Assembly (NCBI RefSeq): GCF_018130215.1
Contig: NZ_JAFCKQ010000002.1
Coordinates: forward strand, 310,001-374,000
DNA: 64,000 nt
DNA from: Bradyrhizobium jicamae
GTDB taxonomy: Bacteria > Pseudomonadota > Alphaproteobacteria > Rhizobiales > Xanthobacteraceae
Reading direction: 5' to 3'
The notes under the pieces were generated by a model. It worked only from the letters and a program-made list of their open reading frames with translations. It was not told the origin of the DNA and did no database searches. The position numbers were made by a program, and so were the translations under genes. Positions 7,641-15,134 of the stretch are shown piece after piece. Every line of letters starts with the position of its first letter. Position 1 is the stretch's first letter.

Positions 7641-9806
7641 ATGAACAGGACAGTCTTCTCCCTGCCGGCCAAGAGTGAGTATCTGACCAATGGCGGCCTC
7701 GCGGTCGCTCGCGTGGTCGAGCAGTTCACCGGCGGTGCCAACCGCCTCGACGAGCTGATCGCGCTGCTCGACCGCCGCCGCGGCGTGGTGCTGTCCTCGG
7801 GCACGACGGTGCCGGGGCGTTACGAGAGCTTTGATCTCGGCTTTGCCGACCCGCCGCTGGTGCTGGAGACATCGGGCACCGGTTTCTCGCTCTTGGCACT
7901 GAATCCCCGCGGCGAGGTGCTGATCGCCTTCCTCGCCGACGTGCTGCATGAACCCTGTGTCGTGATCACGGAGCGGAGTGCGACGAAGCTCGCCGGCCAC
8001 ATCATCCGCGGGGCTGCGCCGATCGAGGAAGATCAGCGCACCCGGCGCGCCAGCGTGATGTCGCTGGTGCGCGACATGGTGGCCGCGTTCACCTCCAATG
8101 CCGATCCGCTGCTCGGCCTGTTCGGCGCCTTCGCCTATGACCTCGTGTTCCAGATCGAGGACCTCGTGCAGAAGCGCGCCCGCGAAGCCGACCAGCGCGA
8201 CATCGTGCTCTACGTGCCGGACCGTCTGCTTGCCTATGACCGCGCCACCGGCCGCGGCGTGGTGCTGAGTTACGAATTCGCCTGGAAGGGCAGATCCACT
8301 GCCGGCCTGCCGCACGACACCGCGGCGAGCGTCTATGTGAAGACGCCGCGGCAGGGTTTCGCCGATCACGCGCCGGGCGAGTATCAGGCGACGGTGGAGG
8401 TGGCGCGCGCGGCCTTCGCCCGCGGCGATCTGTTCGAGGCGGTGCCGGGACAATTATTCGCCGAGCCCTGCGAGCGTTCGCCGGCGGAAGTGTTCCAGCG
8501 GCTGTGCCGCATCAATCCGTCGCCCTATGGCGCGCTGATGAATCTCGGCGAGGGCGAGTTCCTGGTGTCGGCGTCGCCGGAAATGTTCGTGCGCTCCGAC
8601 GGCCGCCGGGTCGAGACCTGCCCGATCTCGGGCACGATCGCGCGCGGCTCGGACTCGATCGGCGACGCCGAACAAATCCGCAAGCTCTTGAACTCGGAGA
8701 AGGACGAGTTCGAGCTCAACATGTGCACCGACGTCGACCGCAACGACAAGGCGCGCGTCTGCGTTCCCGGCACCATCAAGGTGCTGGCGCGCCGCCAGAT
8801 CGAGACCTATTCGAAACTGTTCCACACCGTCGACCATGTCGAGGGCATGCTGCGGCCGGGCTTCGACTCGCTCGATGCCTTCCTCACTCACGCCTGGGCC
8901 GTGACGGTGACCGGCGCGCCGAAACTGTGGGCGATGCAGTTCGTCGAGGATCACGAGCGCTCGTCGCGGCGCTGGTATGCGGGCGCGATCGGCGCCGTGA
9001 ATTTCGACGGCAGCATCAACACCGGGCTCACCATCCGCACCATCAGGATGAAGGACGGCCTCGCCGAGGTGCGCGTCGGCGCCACTTGTCTGTTCGATTC
9101 TGATCCTGCGGCCGAGGACCGCGAATGCCAGGTCAAGGCCGCCGCGCTGTTCCAGGCACTGCGCGGCGATCCGCCGAAGCCGCTGTCCGACTTCGCGCCC
9201 GACGCCACCGGCTCCGGCAAGAACGTGCTCCTGATCGATCATGACGACAGCTTTGTGCACATGCTGGCGGATTATTTCCGCCAGGTCGGCGCCAATGTCA
9301 CGGTCGTGCGCCACGTCCATGCGCAGGACATGCTGAAGCGCAAGGGCTGGGATCTGCTGGTGCTGTCGCCCGGTCCGGGCAGGCCCGAGGATTTCGGCAT
9401 CTCGAAGACCATCGGCACGGCGCTCGAGAACAAGCTGCCGATCTTCGGCGTATGTCTCGGCGTGCAGGCGATCGGCGAATATTTCGGCGGCCAGCTCGGT
9501 CAGCTCGGCCAGCCGGCGCATGGCCGGCCTTCGCGTGTCCAGGTCCGCGGCGGGCGGCTGATGCACAACCTGCCCAATGAGATCGTGATCGGCCGCTATC
9601 ACTCGCTGTTCGTTGAGCGCGACAGCGTGCCCGATGTGCTGACGGTGACCGCAACCACCGAAGACGGGGTCGCGATGGTGATCGAACACAAGACCCTGCC
9701 GGTCGCCGGCGTCCAGTTCCATCCGGAGTCGCTGATGTCACTCGGCGGCGAGGTGGGACTGCGCATCGTCGAGAATGCATTCCGGCTGAACCCGCCGGCC
9801 AGTTGA
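7641..9806 (+). CDS. trpE(G): Anthranilate synthase, fused TrpE-TrpG
   Basis: This 721-residue enzyme converts chorismate and glutamine to anthranilate, the first committed step of tryptophan synthesis. The N-terminal ~520 residues are the TrpE/chorismate-binding domain, with CPISGTIARG, VDRNDKARVC, HAWAVTVTGAPK and VGATCLFDSDP. From about residue 530 there is a glutamine amidotransferase domain with LIDHDDSFVH, the nucleophile in GVCLGVQA (Cys605), and the His694/Glu696 pair in QFHPES. The E-G fusion is typical of rhizobia and related Alphaproteobacteria. The ATG at 7641 follows an AAGAGGAA ribosome site. Expression is probably controlled by the trpL attenuator upstream. The apt gene follows after 15 bases and may be cotranscribed. 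Confidence 0.97.
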   Translation: MNRTVFSLPAKSEYLTNGGLAVARVVEQFTGGANRLDELIALLDRRRGVVLSSGTTVPGRYESFDLGFADPPLVLETSGTGFSLLALNPRGEVLIAFLADVLHEPCVVITERSATKLAGHIIRGAAPIEEDQRTRRASVMSLVRDMVAAFTSNADPLLGLFGAFAYDLVFQIEDLVQKRAREADQRDIVLYVPDRLLAYDRATGRGVVLSYEFAWKGRSTAGLPHDTAASVYVKTPRQGFADHAPGEYQATVEVARAAFARGDLFEAVPGQLFAEPCERSPAEVFQRLCRINPSPYGALMNLGEGEFLVSASPEMFVRSDGRRVETCPISGTIARGSDSIGDAEQIRKLLNSEKDEFELNMCTDVDRNDKARVCVPGTIKVLARRQIETYSKLFHTVDHVEGMLRPGFDSLDAFLTHAWAVTVTGAPKLWAMQFVEDHERSSRRWYAGAIGAVNFDGSINTGLTIRTIRMKDGLAEVRVGATCLFDSDPAAEDRECQVKAAALFQALRGDPPKPLSDFAPDATGSGKNVLLIDHDDSFVHMLADYFRQVGANVTVVRHVHAQDMLKRKGWDLLVLSPGPGRPEDFGISKTIGTALENKLPIFGVCLGVQAIGEYFGGQLGQLGQPAHGRPSRVQVRGGRLMHNLPNEIVIGRYHSLFVERDSVPDVLTVTATTEDGVAMVIEHKTLPVAGVQFHPESLMSLGGEVGLRIVENAFRLNPPAS

Positions 9807-9821
9807 GGATTGCGAGATCAA

Positions 9822-10361
9822 ATGACCTTCGACCTGGACATCAAGTCAACCGTTCGCACCATCCGTGATTATCCGAAGAAGGGCATCCTGTTCCGCGACA
9901 TCACCACGCTGCTCGCCGACGCGAGGGCGTTCCGCCGCGCGGTCGACGAACTTGTTCATCCCTGGGCGGGCTCGAAGGTCGACAAGGTCGCGGGCATCGA
10001 GGCGCGCGGCTTCATCCTCGGCGGCGCGGTGGCGCACCAGCTCTCGGCCGGCTTCGTGCCGATCCGCAAGAAGGGCAAGCTGCCGCACACCACGGTGCGG
10101 ATCGCCTACTCGCTGGAATACGGCATCGACGAAATGGAGATGCATGCCGACGCCGTGCAGCCCGGCGAGCGCGTCATTCTGGTCGATGATCTCATCGCGA
10201 CCGGCGGCACCGCCGAGGGCGCGGTGAAGCTGCTGCGCCAGATCGGCGCCAACGTGGTCGCGGCCTGCTTCATCGTCGACCTGCCCGATCTCGGCGGCGC
10301 CGCCAAGCTGCGCGCGATGAATGTTCCGGTGCGCACGCTGATGGCGTTCGAGGGGCATTGA
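9822..10361 (+). CDS. apt: Adenine phosphoribosyltransferase
   Basis: This 179-residue purine-salvage enzyme makes AMP from adenine and PRPP. The N-terminus ([18 protein letters not shown]) and [14 protein letters not shown] are characteristic of Apt. The PRPP-binding loop [14 protein letters not shown] lies around residues 122-135. Length matches the family. The ATG at 9822 gives the expected start; the frame opens with a TTG four codons earlier. It follows trpE(G) after 15 bases. This pairing is plausible because anthranilate phosphoribosyl transfer and adenine salvage both draw on PRPP, though simple cotranscription is the safer reading. Confidence 0.96.
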   Translation: MTFDLDIKSTVRTIRDYPKKGILFRDITTLLADARAFRRAVDELVHPWAGSKVDKVAGIEARGFILGGAVAHQLSAGFVPIRKKGKLPHTTVRIAYSLEYGIDEMEMHADAVQPGERVILVDDLIATGGTAEGAVKLLRQIGANVVAACFIVDLPDLGGAAKLRAMNVPVRTLMAFEGH

Positions 10362-10374
10362 GCCTGCACCCGTT

Positions 10375-10394
10375 GTCCCGGCCTTCGCCGGGAC
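10375..10394. repeat. GTCCCGGC/GCCGGGAC palindrome between convergent genes
   Basis: Eight-base arms GTCCCGGC (10375-10382) and GCCGGGAC (10387-10394) with a TTCG-like loop lie between the ends of apt and the ATPase gene. It belongs to the common 'TCCCGGCNTTCGCCGGGA' repeat type and may act as a bidirectional terminator. Confidence 0.7.
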
Positions 10395-10399
10395 GACTG

Positions 10400-11068
10400 C
10401 TACGACCTCTGCAGCAGCATGCTCAATTCGAGATCACGGAAGGTGGTGTAGTTCCTCCGGATCCACTGGTGAAGCTCGGTCGAGGAATCCTTTTCGTGGC
10501 GCAGGTAGTCCGTGAAGGAGAAATTCAGCCGGTCGATATAGGTCTTCAGGAACACCGGCAGCGCGCGGAAGCGCAGCACGCGGCCGCGCGACATCATGGG
10601 CGGCAGTTCGCCACGCACGACGAATTCATTGTCGAGCACGACGAGCGCGGTCGGCGGGATCAGGCCCGCGAGCATCTGGTAGCCATGCTGCGAGACGCGG
10701 TCGGTATCGGCGACGAACAGAATGACAGGCGCGACGCGGCGGCGCAGCGCTTCCTTCATCAAGCCGATCTCGCCGCACATTTTGAAGAATTCGTCGAAGG
10801 CGTGGTAGCCGAGGTCGATCACCTTGGCGATGCCGTCGTTGACGATGACGCGGTCCATCAGCTGCATCTTGCCATAGGTGTCGATCACGTCGGCGGTCTC
10901 GGTGATCCGCGGCAGATAGTCGAGCAGCGACGGCTCCTTCAGGTTGATGTCGAAGGAGACCACGTCGCCGTTCTTGAGCAGCAGGAATTCGCTGAGCAGC
11001 CGCGCGATCAGCGTCTTGCCGACCTGCGGGCGGGGCGAGCAGATGATGTAGACGGGCGTAGATGACAT
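10400..11068 (-). CDS. P-loop ATPase, MinD/ParA-like, unknown function
   Basis: The 222-residue protein starts with IICSPRPQVGKTLIARLL, a P-loop in which the KGG of classic ParA proteins is replaced by PRPQ, followed by VVSFDINLKEPSLLDYLP, which resembles the switch I region of MinD/ParA ATPases. VAPVILFVADTD could be the strand holding the base-contact residues. No DNA-binding or membrane-targeting helix is apparent. The gene follows a second ParA-like ATPase on the same strand, with only about 100 bases of tandem repeat between them, so the pair probably works together. I do not recognise a named family. Candidate roles are positioning of a complex or polar protein; this is inference from fold only. 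Confidence 0.72.
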   Translation of the reverse strand: MSSTPVYIICSPRPQVGKTLIARLLSEFLLLKNGDVVSFDINLKEPSLLDYLPRITETADVIDTYGKMQLMDRVIVNDGIAKVIDLGYHAFDEFFKMCGEIGLMKEALRRRVAPVILFVADTDRVSQHGYQMLAGLIPPTALVVLDNEFVVRGELPPMMSRGRVLRFRALPVFLKTYIDRLNFSFTDYLRHEKDSSTELHQWIRRNYTTFRDLELSMLLQRS

Positions 11069-11117
11069 CGCCCGCTATATCAGGCCAAATTTTCCGCTAA
11101 TCCAGCCCCGGCGGCAC

Positions 11118-11188
11118 CCCCGGACGCGATTTTTCGCTGTCCCGGACGCGATTTTTCGCTGCCGCGGCGACTATTTTTCGCCGCCGCG
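11118..11188. repeat. Perfect 22-bp tandem duplication plus GC-rich palindrome
   Basis: The same 21-base unit (CCCGGACGCGATTTTTCGC plus TG) occurs at 11119-11139 and 11141-11161 with a 22-base period. CCGCGGCG (from 11162) and CGCCGCGG (11181-11188 region) form a palindrome over the stop codon of the upstream ATPase gene. On the minus strand the unit resembles a decayed copy of that gene's last codons (GCGGCGAAAAATAG), which suggests slippage duplication of the gene's 3' end. Confidence 0.8.
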
Positions 11189-11920
11189 GGTGGCCGATTT
11201 GGCACCGACCAGGTCGGTCAGCTTGATCCGGTCGTACTCGCTCCAGACATTCGCCAGCCAGTGCCGGACGTAGCCGCGCAGCACGAAGGAGTAGTTCGCG
11301 GCCTCGTCCTCCTTGCCCTTGTTGGCGACGAATTTCAGGAACGGCACCGAGGAAACCTCGACCTGCTCATAGGCCATTTCGTTGAGCTTGGGGATCGTGA
11401 GGTCGGTCGCATCCTTGATGCGGTGGAAATAGGAATTGTAGGTCGCCTGATCCCATTGGAAGAACTGGGTGTCGTTGATGAAGTTCTTCACCAGGAAATA
11501 CTTCGCGCCGCTCATGAAGTTGGCGGTCTCGGCGATCTCGTCCAGCGAGGCGATCGAGGGACCCAGGATGTGGAACACGGCGAAGGTGATCTGGCCGGAC
11601 CGTGCCGCGTCCAGGAACCCGATGTCGCGCAGCGAGGCCAGCGCAGGCGACAACAGGCCGGCGCGGACGTCGATCACGGTGACCGAGGGGCCTGCGCTCA
11701 GCGTATCGAAGATCTTCATCTGGTCCGCGGTCGTCGTCATGTCGACGATCTCGGTGATATCGGGGTGGAAGCGCTTCAGCGTGCCGCGCGGCGATTCGGT
11801 GTCGAACGCCCGGGTCGGCACATTGTTGGCACTGAAATAGTCCAGGAGCGTCCGCGAGACAGTGGTCTTGCCGACCCCGCCCTTATCAGCGCCCACCACG
11901 ATCACGACCGGCTTTGCCAT
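11171..11920 (-). CDS. ParA-like ATPase with deviant Walker A, unknown role
   Basis: This 249-residue protein has a deviant Walker A motif, VVGADKGGVGKTTVSRTLL, at residues 8-26, with the signature lysine of the ParA/MinD/Mrp group, and TRAFDTESPRGTLKRF as the switch I-like segment. VTVIDVRAGLLSPAL fits Walker B/switch II. The C-terminal part (VPFLKFVANKGKEDEAANYSF) is not familiar to me. An AAGGGA ribosome site precedes the ATG. No ParB, McdB or other partner gene is next to it. It is followed on the same strand by a second, shorter P-loop ATPase; together they look like a two-ATPase unit of unknown function. Confidence 0.78.
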   Translation of the reverse strand: MAKPVVIVVGADKGGVGKTTVSRTLLDYFSANNVPTRAFDTESPRGTLKRFHPDITEIVDMTTTADQMKIFDTLSAGPSVTVIDVRAGLLSPALASLRDIGFLDAARSGQITFAVFHILGPSIASLDEIAETANFMSGAKYFLVKNFINDTQFFQWDQATYNSYFHRIKDATDLTIPKLNEMAYEQVEVSSVPFLKFVANKGKEDEAANYSFVLRGYVRHWLANVWSEYDRIKLTDLVGAKSATRGGEK

Positions 11921-12035
11921 GGAAGTCCCTTAAAAGCGCGCTCCCGATCGCGAGGGCGATCGGCAAGTCCCCACGCCTGCCTGCTTTGGGGCGCGACCAT
12001 GGCAGAATCGAGGGAGAATTCAATTCCTTAACGGG

Positions 12036-12055
12036 CCCACCATGGGTTTGGTGGG
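12036..12055. repeat. CCCACC/GGTGGG stem-loop
   Basis: CCCACC (12036-12041) and GGTGGG (12050-12055) lie between the ParA-like gene start and the end of the M48 protease gene. Flanking CCTTAA words are duplicated on either side. There is no T-run on the minus strand, so terminator function is uncertain. Confidence 0.4.
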
Positions 12056-12090
12056 GATTTCCTTAATGGAATGAGAGGGCTGCGGCGGAG

Positions 12091-13317
12091 TTAGACGTGC
12101 CGTCCCCACGGTCCCTGAAGCGGACCCAGCGGTCCTTGAGCCGGGCCGGGGCCGGGAAGAGACGGAGGATTGTCCGCCGGCGTGGTGGTGGCATCGCCCC
12201 ACGGCCCGTGGGGTATCGGAGGGGGCTGGTCGCCGGCAGCCTGGTCTTCCTGCCTTGCGGTCGCGTCCGATGTCTCGTCCGGAAGCGCCAGCGGTCCCGG
12301 ATCGCGGCCACCGGCGTATTTCACCAGCGCATCCACCCGGGACTTGATCGACGGGTGGGTCGCGAACAGGTCGGCAAAGCCTTCGCGCGGGTTGTCGACG
12401 CAGAGTTCCATCACTGCCGACGTGGCGCCGGGCAGCTCACCGCGGTTTTCGATCTTGCGCAGCGCCGAGATCATCGCATCGGGGTTTTTCGTCAGCTCGA
12501 CCGACCCGGCATCGGCGAGGAATTCGCGCGAGCGCGACAGCGCCAGCTTGACGATCTGTGACATCAGCCAGGCCAGCATGATCAGCGCGATCGCGATGAT
12601 GATGACGACGATCGCCCCGCCGCCCGATCCCTTGCGGTCCGACGAGGACGATGATGATTCCGAGGATGACGACGACGAGGACGACCAGCCGCCGCCGCCG
12701 CTCGAATTCCACGACAGATTGGTGAAAACGCGGAAGAACAGCTCGCCGAAGAAGCCGACCACGCCTGCGATGATCACCGCGACCACCATCAGCTGCACGT
12801 CGCCGTTCCTGATATGGGTGAGTTCGTGGCCGAGCACGGCCTCGATTTCCTGGTCGTTCAGCGCCTTCAGGAGGCCCGTCGTGACGGTCACGGAATATTG
12901 CCGCGGGTTCAGACCGGTGGCGAACGCGTTCAGCGCCGGGCTGTCCATCACCTTCAGCTTCGGCATCGGAATGCCGCGCGAGATGCAGAGGTTTTCAAGG
13001 AGATTATAGAGACGCGGCTGCTGCTGTCGCGTCACGCTCTCGCCGCCGGTGACGGCGTCGATCATGTCCTGGTGGAAGAAATAGGCGATCACGATCCAGG
13101 CCACGGCCGCGATCGTCGCCCAGGGCAACGCGGAAACGAGATCGCGTGAGGCCCGCGTCAGGTAATAGTCGACCGAGCGGCCATTATTGACCAGCACTTC
13201 CGCGACCAGCGCGCCGGCATAGACCAGCACGTAGATCAGCAGGAACAGACCGGCAAGCAGCAGCATCGAACGAAACTTGTTCGATGCGATGTGCGTGTAG
13301 AGACCGTAGGCGGCCAT
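12091..13317 (-). CDS. M48 family metalloprotease (HtpX-like) with Ser-rich loop
   Basis: This 408-residue membrane zinc protease has two N-terminal transmembrane segments (about residues 17-40 and 66-82). The zinc motif is GHELTH (His164, Glu165, His168). Another pair of membrane segments follows, and SREFLADAGSVEL supplies the third metal ligand. Between the second pair of helices is a low-complexity insert of about 30 residues rich in Ser and Gly (runs of eight and six Ser, about residues 199-232). The C-terminal 60 residues are Pro/Gly-rich (PPSLPGPGPAQGPLGPLQGP). The lemA gene lies 36 bases upstream on the same strand; lemA-htpX pairs are widespread. The likely role is membrane-protein quality control. 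Confidence 0.9.
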   Translation of the reverse strand: MAAYGLYTHIASNKFRSMLLLAGLFLLIYVLVYAGALVAEVLVNNGRSVDYYLTRASRDLVSALPWATIAAVAWIVIAYFFHQDMIDAVTGGESVTRQQQPRLYNLLENLCISRGIPMPKLKVMDSPALNAFATGLNPRQYSVTVTTGLLKALNDQEIEAVLGHELTHIRNGDVQLMVVAVIIAGVVGFFGELFFRVFTNLSWNSSGGGGWSSSSSSSSESSSSSSDRKGSGGGAIVVIIIAIALIMLAWLMSQIVKLALSRSREFLADAGSVELTKNPDAMISALRKIENRGELPGATSAVMELCVDNPREGFADLFATHPSIKSRVDALVKYAGGRDPGPLALPDETSDATARQEDQAAGDQPPPIPHGPWGDATTTPADNPPSLPGPGPAQGPLGPLQGPWGRHV

Positions 13318-13353
13318 CGGGGAGCAGTCTCTCGCCGTAGGAGGTCGCGCGTC

Positions 13354-13914
13354 TCAGAACTTCACGCTGGGTGCGGCCTCGACTTCGGTGCGGCTGGCGC
13401 CGAGATCGAAGAAGTCCTTGCGGGTGAAGCCGAACATGCCGGCGAACAGCGCGGCCGGCATCTGCTGGATGCCGGTGTTGTATTCCTGGACCGCGTTGTT
13501 GAAGAAGCGGCGGCTGGCGGCAATCTTGTTCTCGAGGTCGGAGAGCTCGGAGGCGAGCTGCTGGAAATTGGCGTTGGCCTTGAGGTCCGGATAGGCCTCC
13601 GACAGCGCAATCAGCCGGCCAAGCGCGCCGGAGAGCTGGTTCTCTGCCGCCGAGACCTGGGCCGGTCCTTGCGCCGACATCGCCGAATTGCGCGCCTTGA
13701 TCACCTCATCCAGCGTGCCGCGCTCATGGGCGGCGTAGCCCTTCACGGTCTCGACCAGGTTCGGGATCAGGTCATGACGCTGCTTGAGCTGCACATCGAT
13801 GTCGGCAAAGGCCTGGCTGACCCGCTGGCCGAGCGCGACCAGGCGGTTGTAGGCGCTGAACGCAAACAGCACGAGGATGACGATGATGCCGATAACGATC
13901 CAGCTGGTCGACAT
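13354..13914 (-). CDS. lemA: LemA family protein
   Basis: This 186-residue protein has one N-terminal membrane helix (STSWIVIGIIVILVLFAFS) followed by the LemA helical domain: YNRLVALGQRVSQAFADIDVQLKQR, then DLIPNLVETVKGYAAHE, then a C-terminal FNNAVQEYNTGIQQMPAALFAGMFGF. The ATG at 13914 has CAGGAG seven or so bases upstream; the frame is open to 14049 but that part overlaps the neighbouring gene's end. It precedes the M48 protease gene, and its product is usually proposed to assist or anchor that protease, though its biochemical role is not settled. Confidence 0.94.
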   Translation of the reverse strand: MSTSWIVIGIIVILVLFAFSAYNRLVALGQRVSQAFADIDVQLKQRHDLIPNLVETVKGYAAHERGTLDEVIKARNSAMSAQGPAQVSAAENQLSGALGRLIALSEAYPDLKANANFQQLASELSDLENKIAASRRFFNNAVQEYNTGIQQMPAALFAGMFGFTRKDFFDLGASRTEVEAAPSVKF

Positions 13915-14029
13915 GACGGGCGGCTCCTGATGGGACGAAACGGCGGCCACCGTAACCCAAAACCGGTCACGCGGCAGCCCGCCGGGAAAAGGTGGGCAAA
14001 GCTTTCGTCGCAGTTGGTCTCGAATTAGT

Positions 14030-15007
14030 TCACGGGGTGTCGACGGCATCGCCCCAGCGCCAGCGCCGGGCGAGGGCGTAGTCGGCTTTGGCGCGGCGCG
14101 GGACTTTTGCGATCGCCACGCCTTCCGCAGTACAGAGCTTCGCCGAAATCTCGACCTTGCCGACCATCGGCTGTGCCAGCACCCGGGCGGGCCGCGTGGC
14201 CGCCGGCGCGCGAGTCAGCGCGACATAGGCAAATCGCTCGTCCTCGAACGGCAGCTCGGCGCCCTTGAGCTGCTTGTGCGCGCGCGAGCGTTGCAGGCGC
14301 TGGCTGAAGTGGCACCAGTCGGGCGCGACCAGCGGGCAGGGACCATCATGCGGACAGGGCGCGGCAACATGGGCGCCGGCCGCGATCAATCGTGCGCGAA
14401 GCGAGATGATCCTGGCGTAGCCGGCGGGCGTGCCCGGCTCGACGACCAGCAGCGTGTCCCTGGTTTTCTCCCACATCGCATCGGCGAGTTCGGCGCGCTC
14501 GGTATCCCCGATCTCGTTGATCACGTAGCTGCCAATCACGAGGTCGGCCGCGTCGGCGTGCGCGACGCAGGTGCGGGCCTGTCCGAGCTCGTATGCGACA
14601 CCACGCAGGCGGTGGCTCCTGCGTGTGAGTTCGAGCGCCAGCGTGCGCAGGGCGTCATTGGCATCGAGCTGGGTGAAGTCCTGCAACGATGGGAAAACCT
14701 CCGCGGCGGCCCAGCTCGCCGTACCCGGCCCGGCGCCAACATCCAGCAGGCTCGTCGGCGCAAAATCCGGCCTGACCTCGGTGAGGGCATTGATGCTTGC
14801 GACAACGGCCGCATAGGTCGCCGGCATGCGCGCCAGCGCGTAGGCCAGCGCGTCGGTCTCGGTCCTGATCGTGCCCGAGCCGCCGCCCTCGCGATAGGTG
14901 CGAGAGATTGCGGCGGCGCGCCCGGCCGCATCGTTGCGCGACAAGCCTTCGAGCCTTGCGTTGAGCACTGCGCGGAGTTCGGCGGGGAGATCGGGTGAAA
15001 CCATCAC
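14030..15007 (-). CDS. Rsm22/METTL17-like protein of the small ribosomal subunit
   Basis: This 325-residue protein has a Rossmann-type methyltransferase fold of the Rsm22 family. The SAM-site motif is LLDVGAGPGTASW (about residues 86-98), followed by FTQLDANDAL and VIGSYVINEIG. Near the C-terminal third is a cysteine set, CPHDGPC...WCHF...KLC, with spacing CX5C, CX7C and then about 60 residues to the last Cys. That spacing closely resembles the four Fe-S ligands described for human METTL17. Mitochondrial homologs bind the small ribosomal subunit during assembly. It lies between smc and lemA on the same strand. I infer a ribosome-assembly role; methyltransferase activity is uncertain. Confidence 0.87.
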   Translation of the reverse strand: MMVSPDLPAELRAVLNARLEGLSRNDAAGRAAAISRTYREGGGSGTIRTETDALAYALARMPATYAAVVASINALTEVRPDFAPTSLLDVGAGPGTASWAAAEVFPSLQDFTQLDANDALRTLALELTRRSHRLRGVAYELGQARTCVAHADAADLVIGSYVINEIGDTERAELADAMWEKTRDTLLVVEPGTPAGYARIISLRARLIAAGAHVAAPCPHDGPCPLVAPDWCHFSQRLQRSRAHKQLKGAELPFEDERFAYVALTRAPAATRPARVLAQPMVGKVEISAKLCTAEGVAIAKVPRRAKADYALARRWRWGDAVDTP

Positions 15008-15117
15008 TACCTCGTCATGCCCCGCGCATGCGGGGCATCCAGTACGCCGAGGCGGATGTCTGTCACACGCAGAGCGCGGCGCACTGGATCATCCGCCTGC
15101 GCGGATGATGACGTCAA
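15008..15117. repeat. Dispersed ATGCCCCGC/GCGGGGCAT-type repeat
   Basis: Between smc and the Rsm22-like gene, CATGCCCCGC-GCATGC-GGGGCATCCAGTACGCCG is followed by a second palindromic half (ACTGGATCATCCGCCTGCGCGGATGATGAC). Related copies are near 20.93 and 33.93 kb. It is noncoding and rich in stem-loops. Confidence 0.72.
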
Positions 15118-15134
15118 TGGCGAGCACCGGCGCC

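Noticed and set aside
10400..11920. The ATPase pair as a plasmid-type parAB partition locus
   Set aside because: No ParB-like gene or parS palindrome (TGTTTCACGTGAAACA) is seen nearby.
11941..12060. Possible tRNA-like or riboswitch fold in the gap before the ParA-like gene
   Set aside because: Only one 6-bp stem forms; no T-loop GTTCGA motif or known riboswitch core is present.
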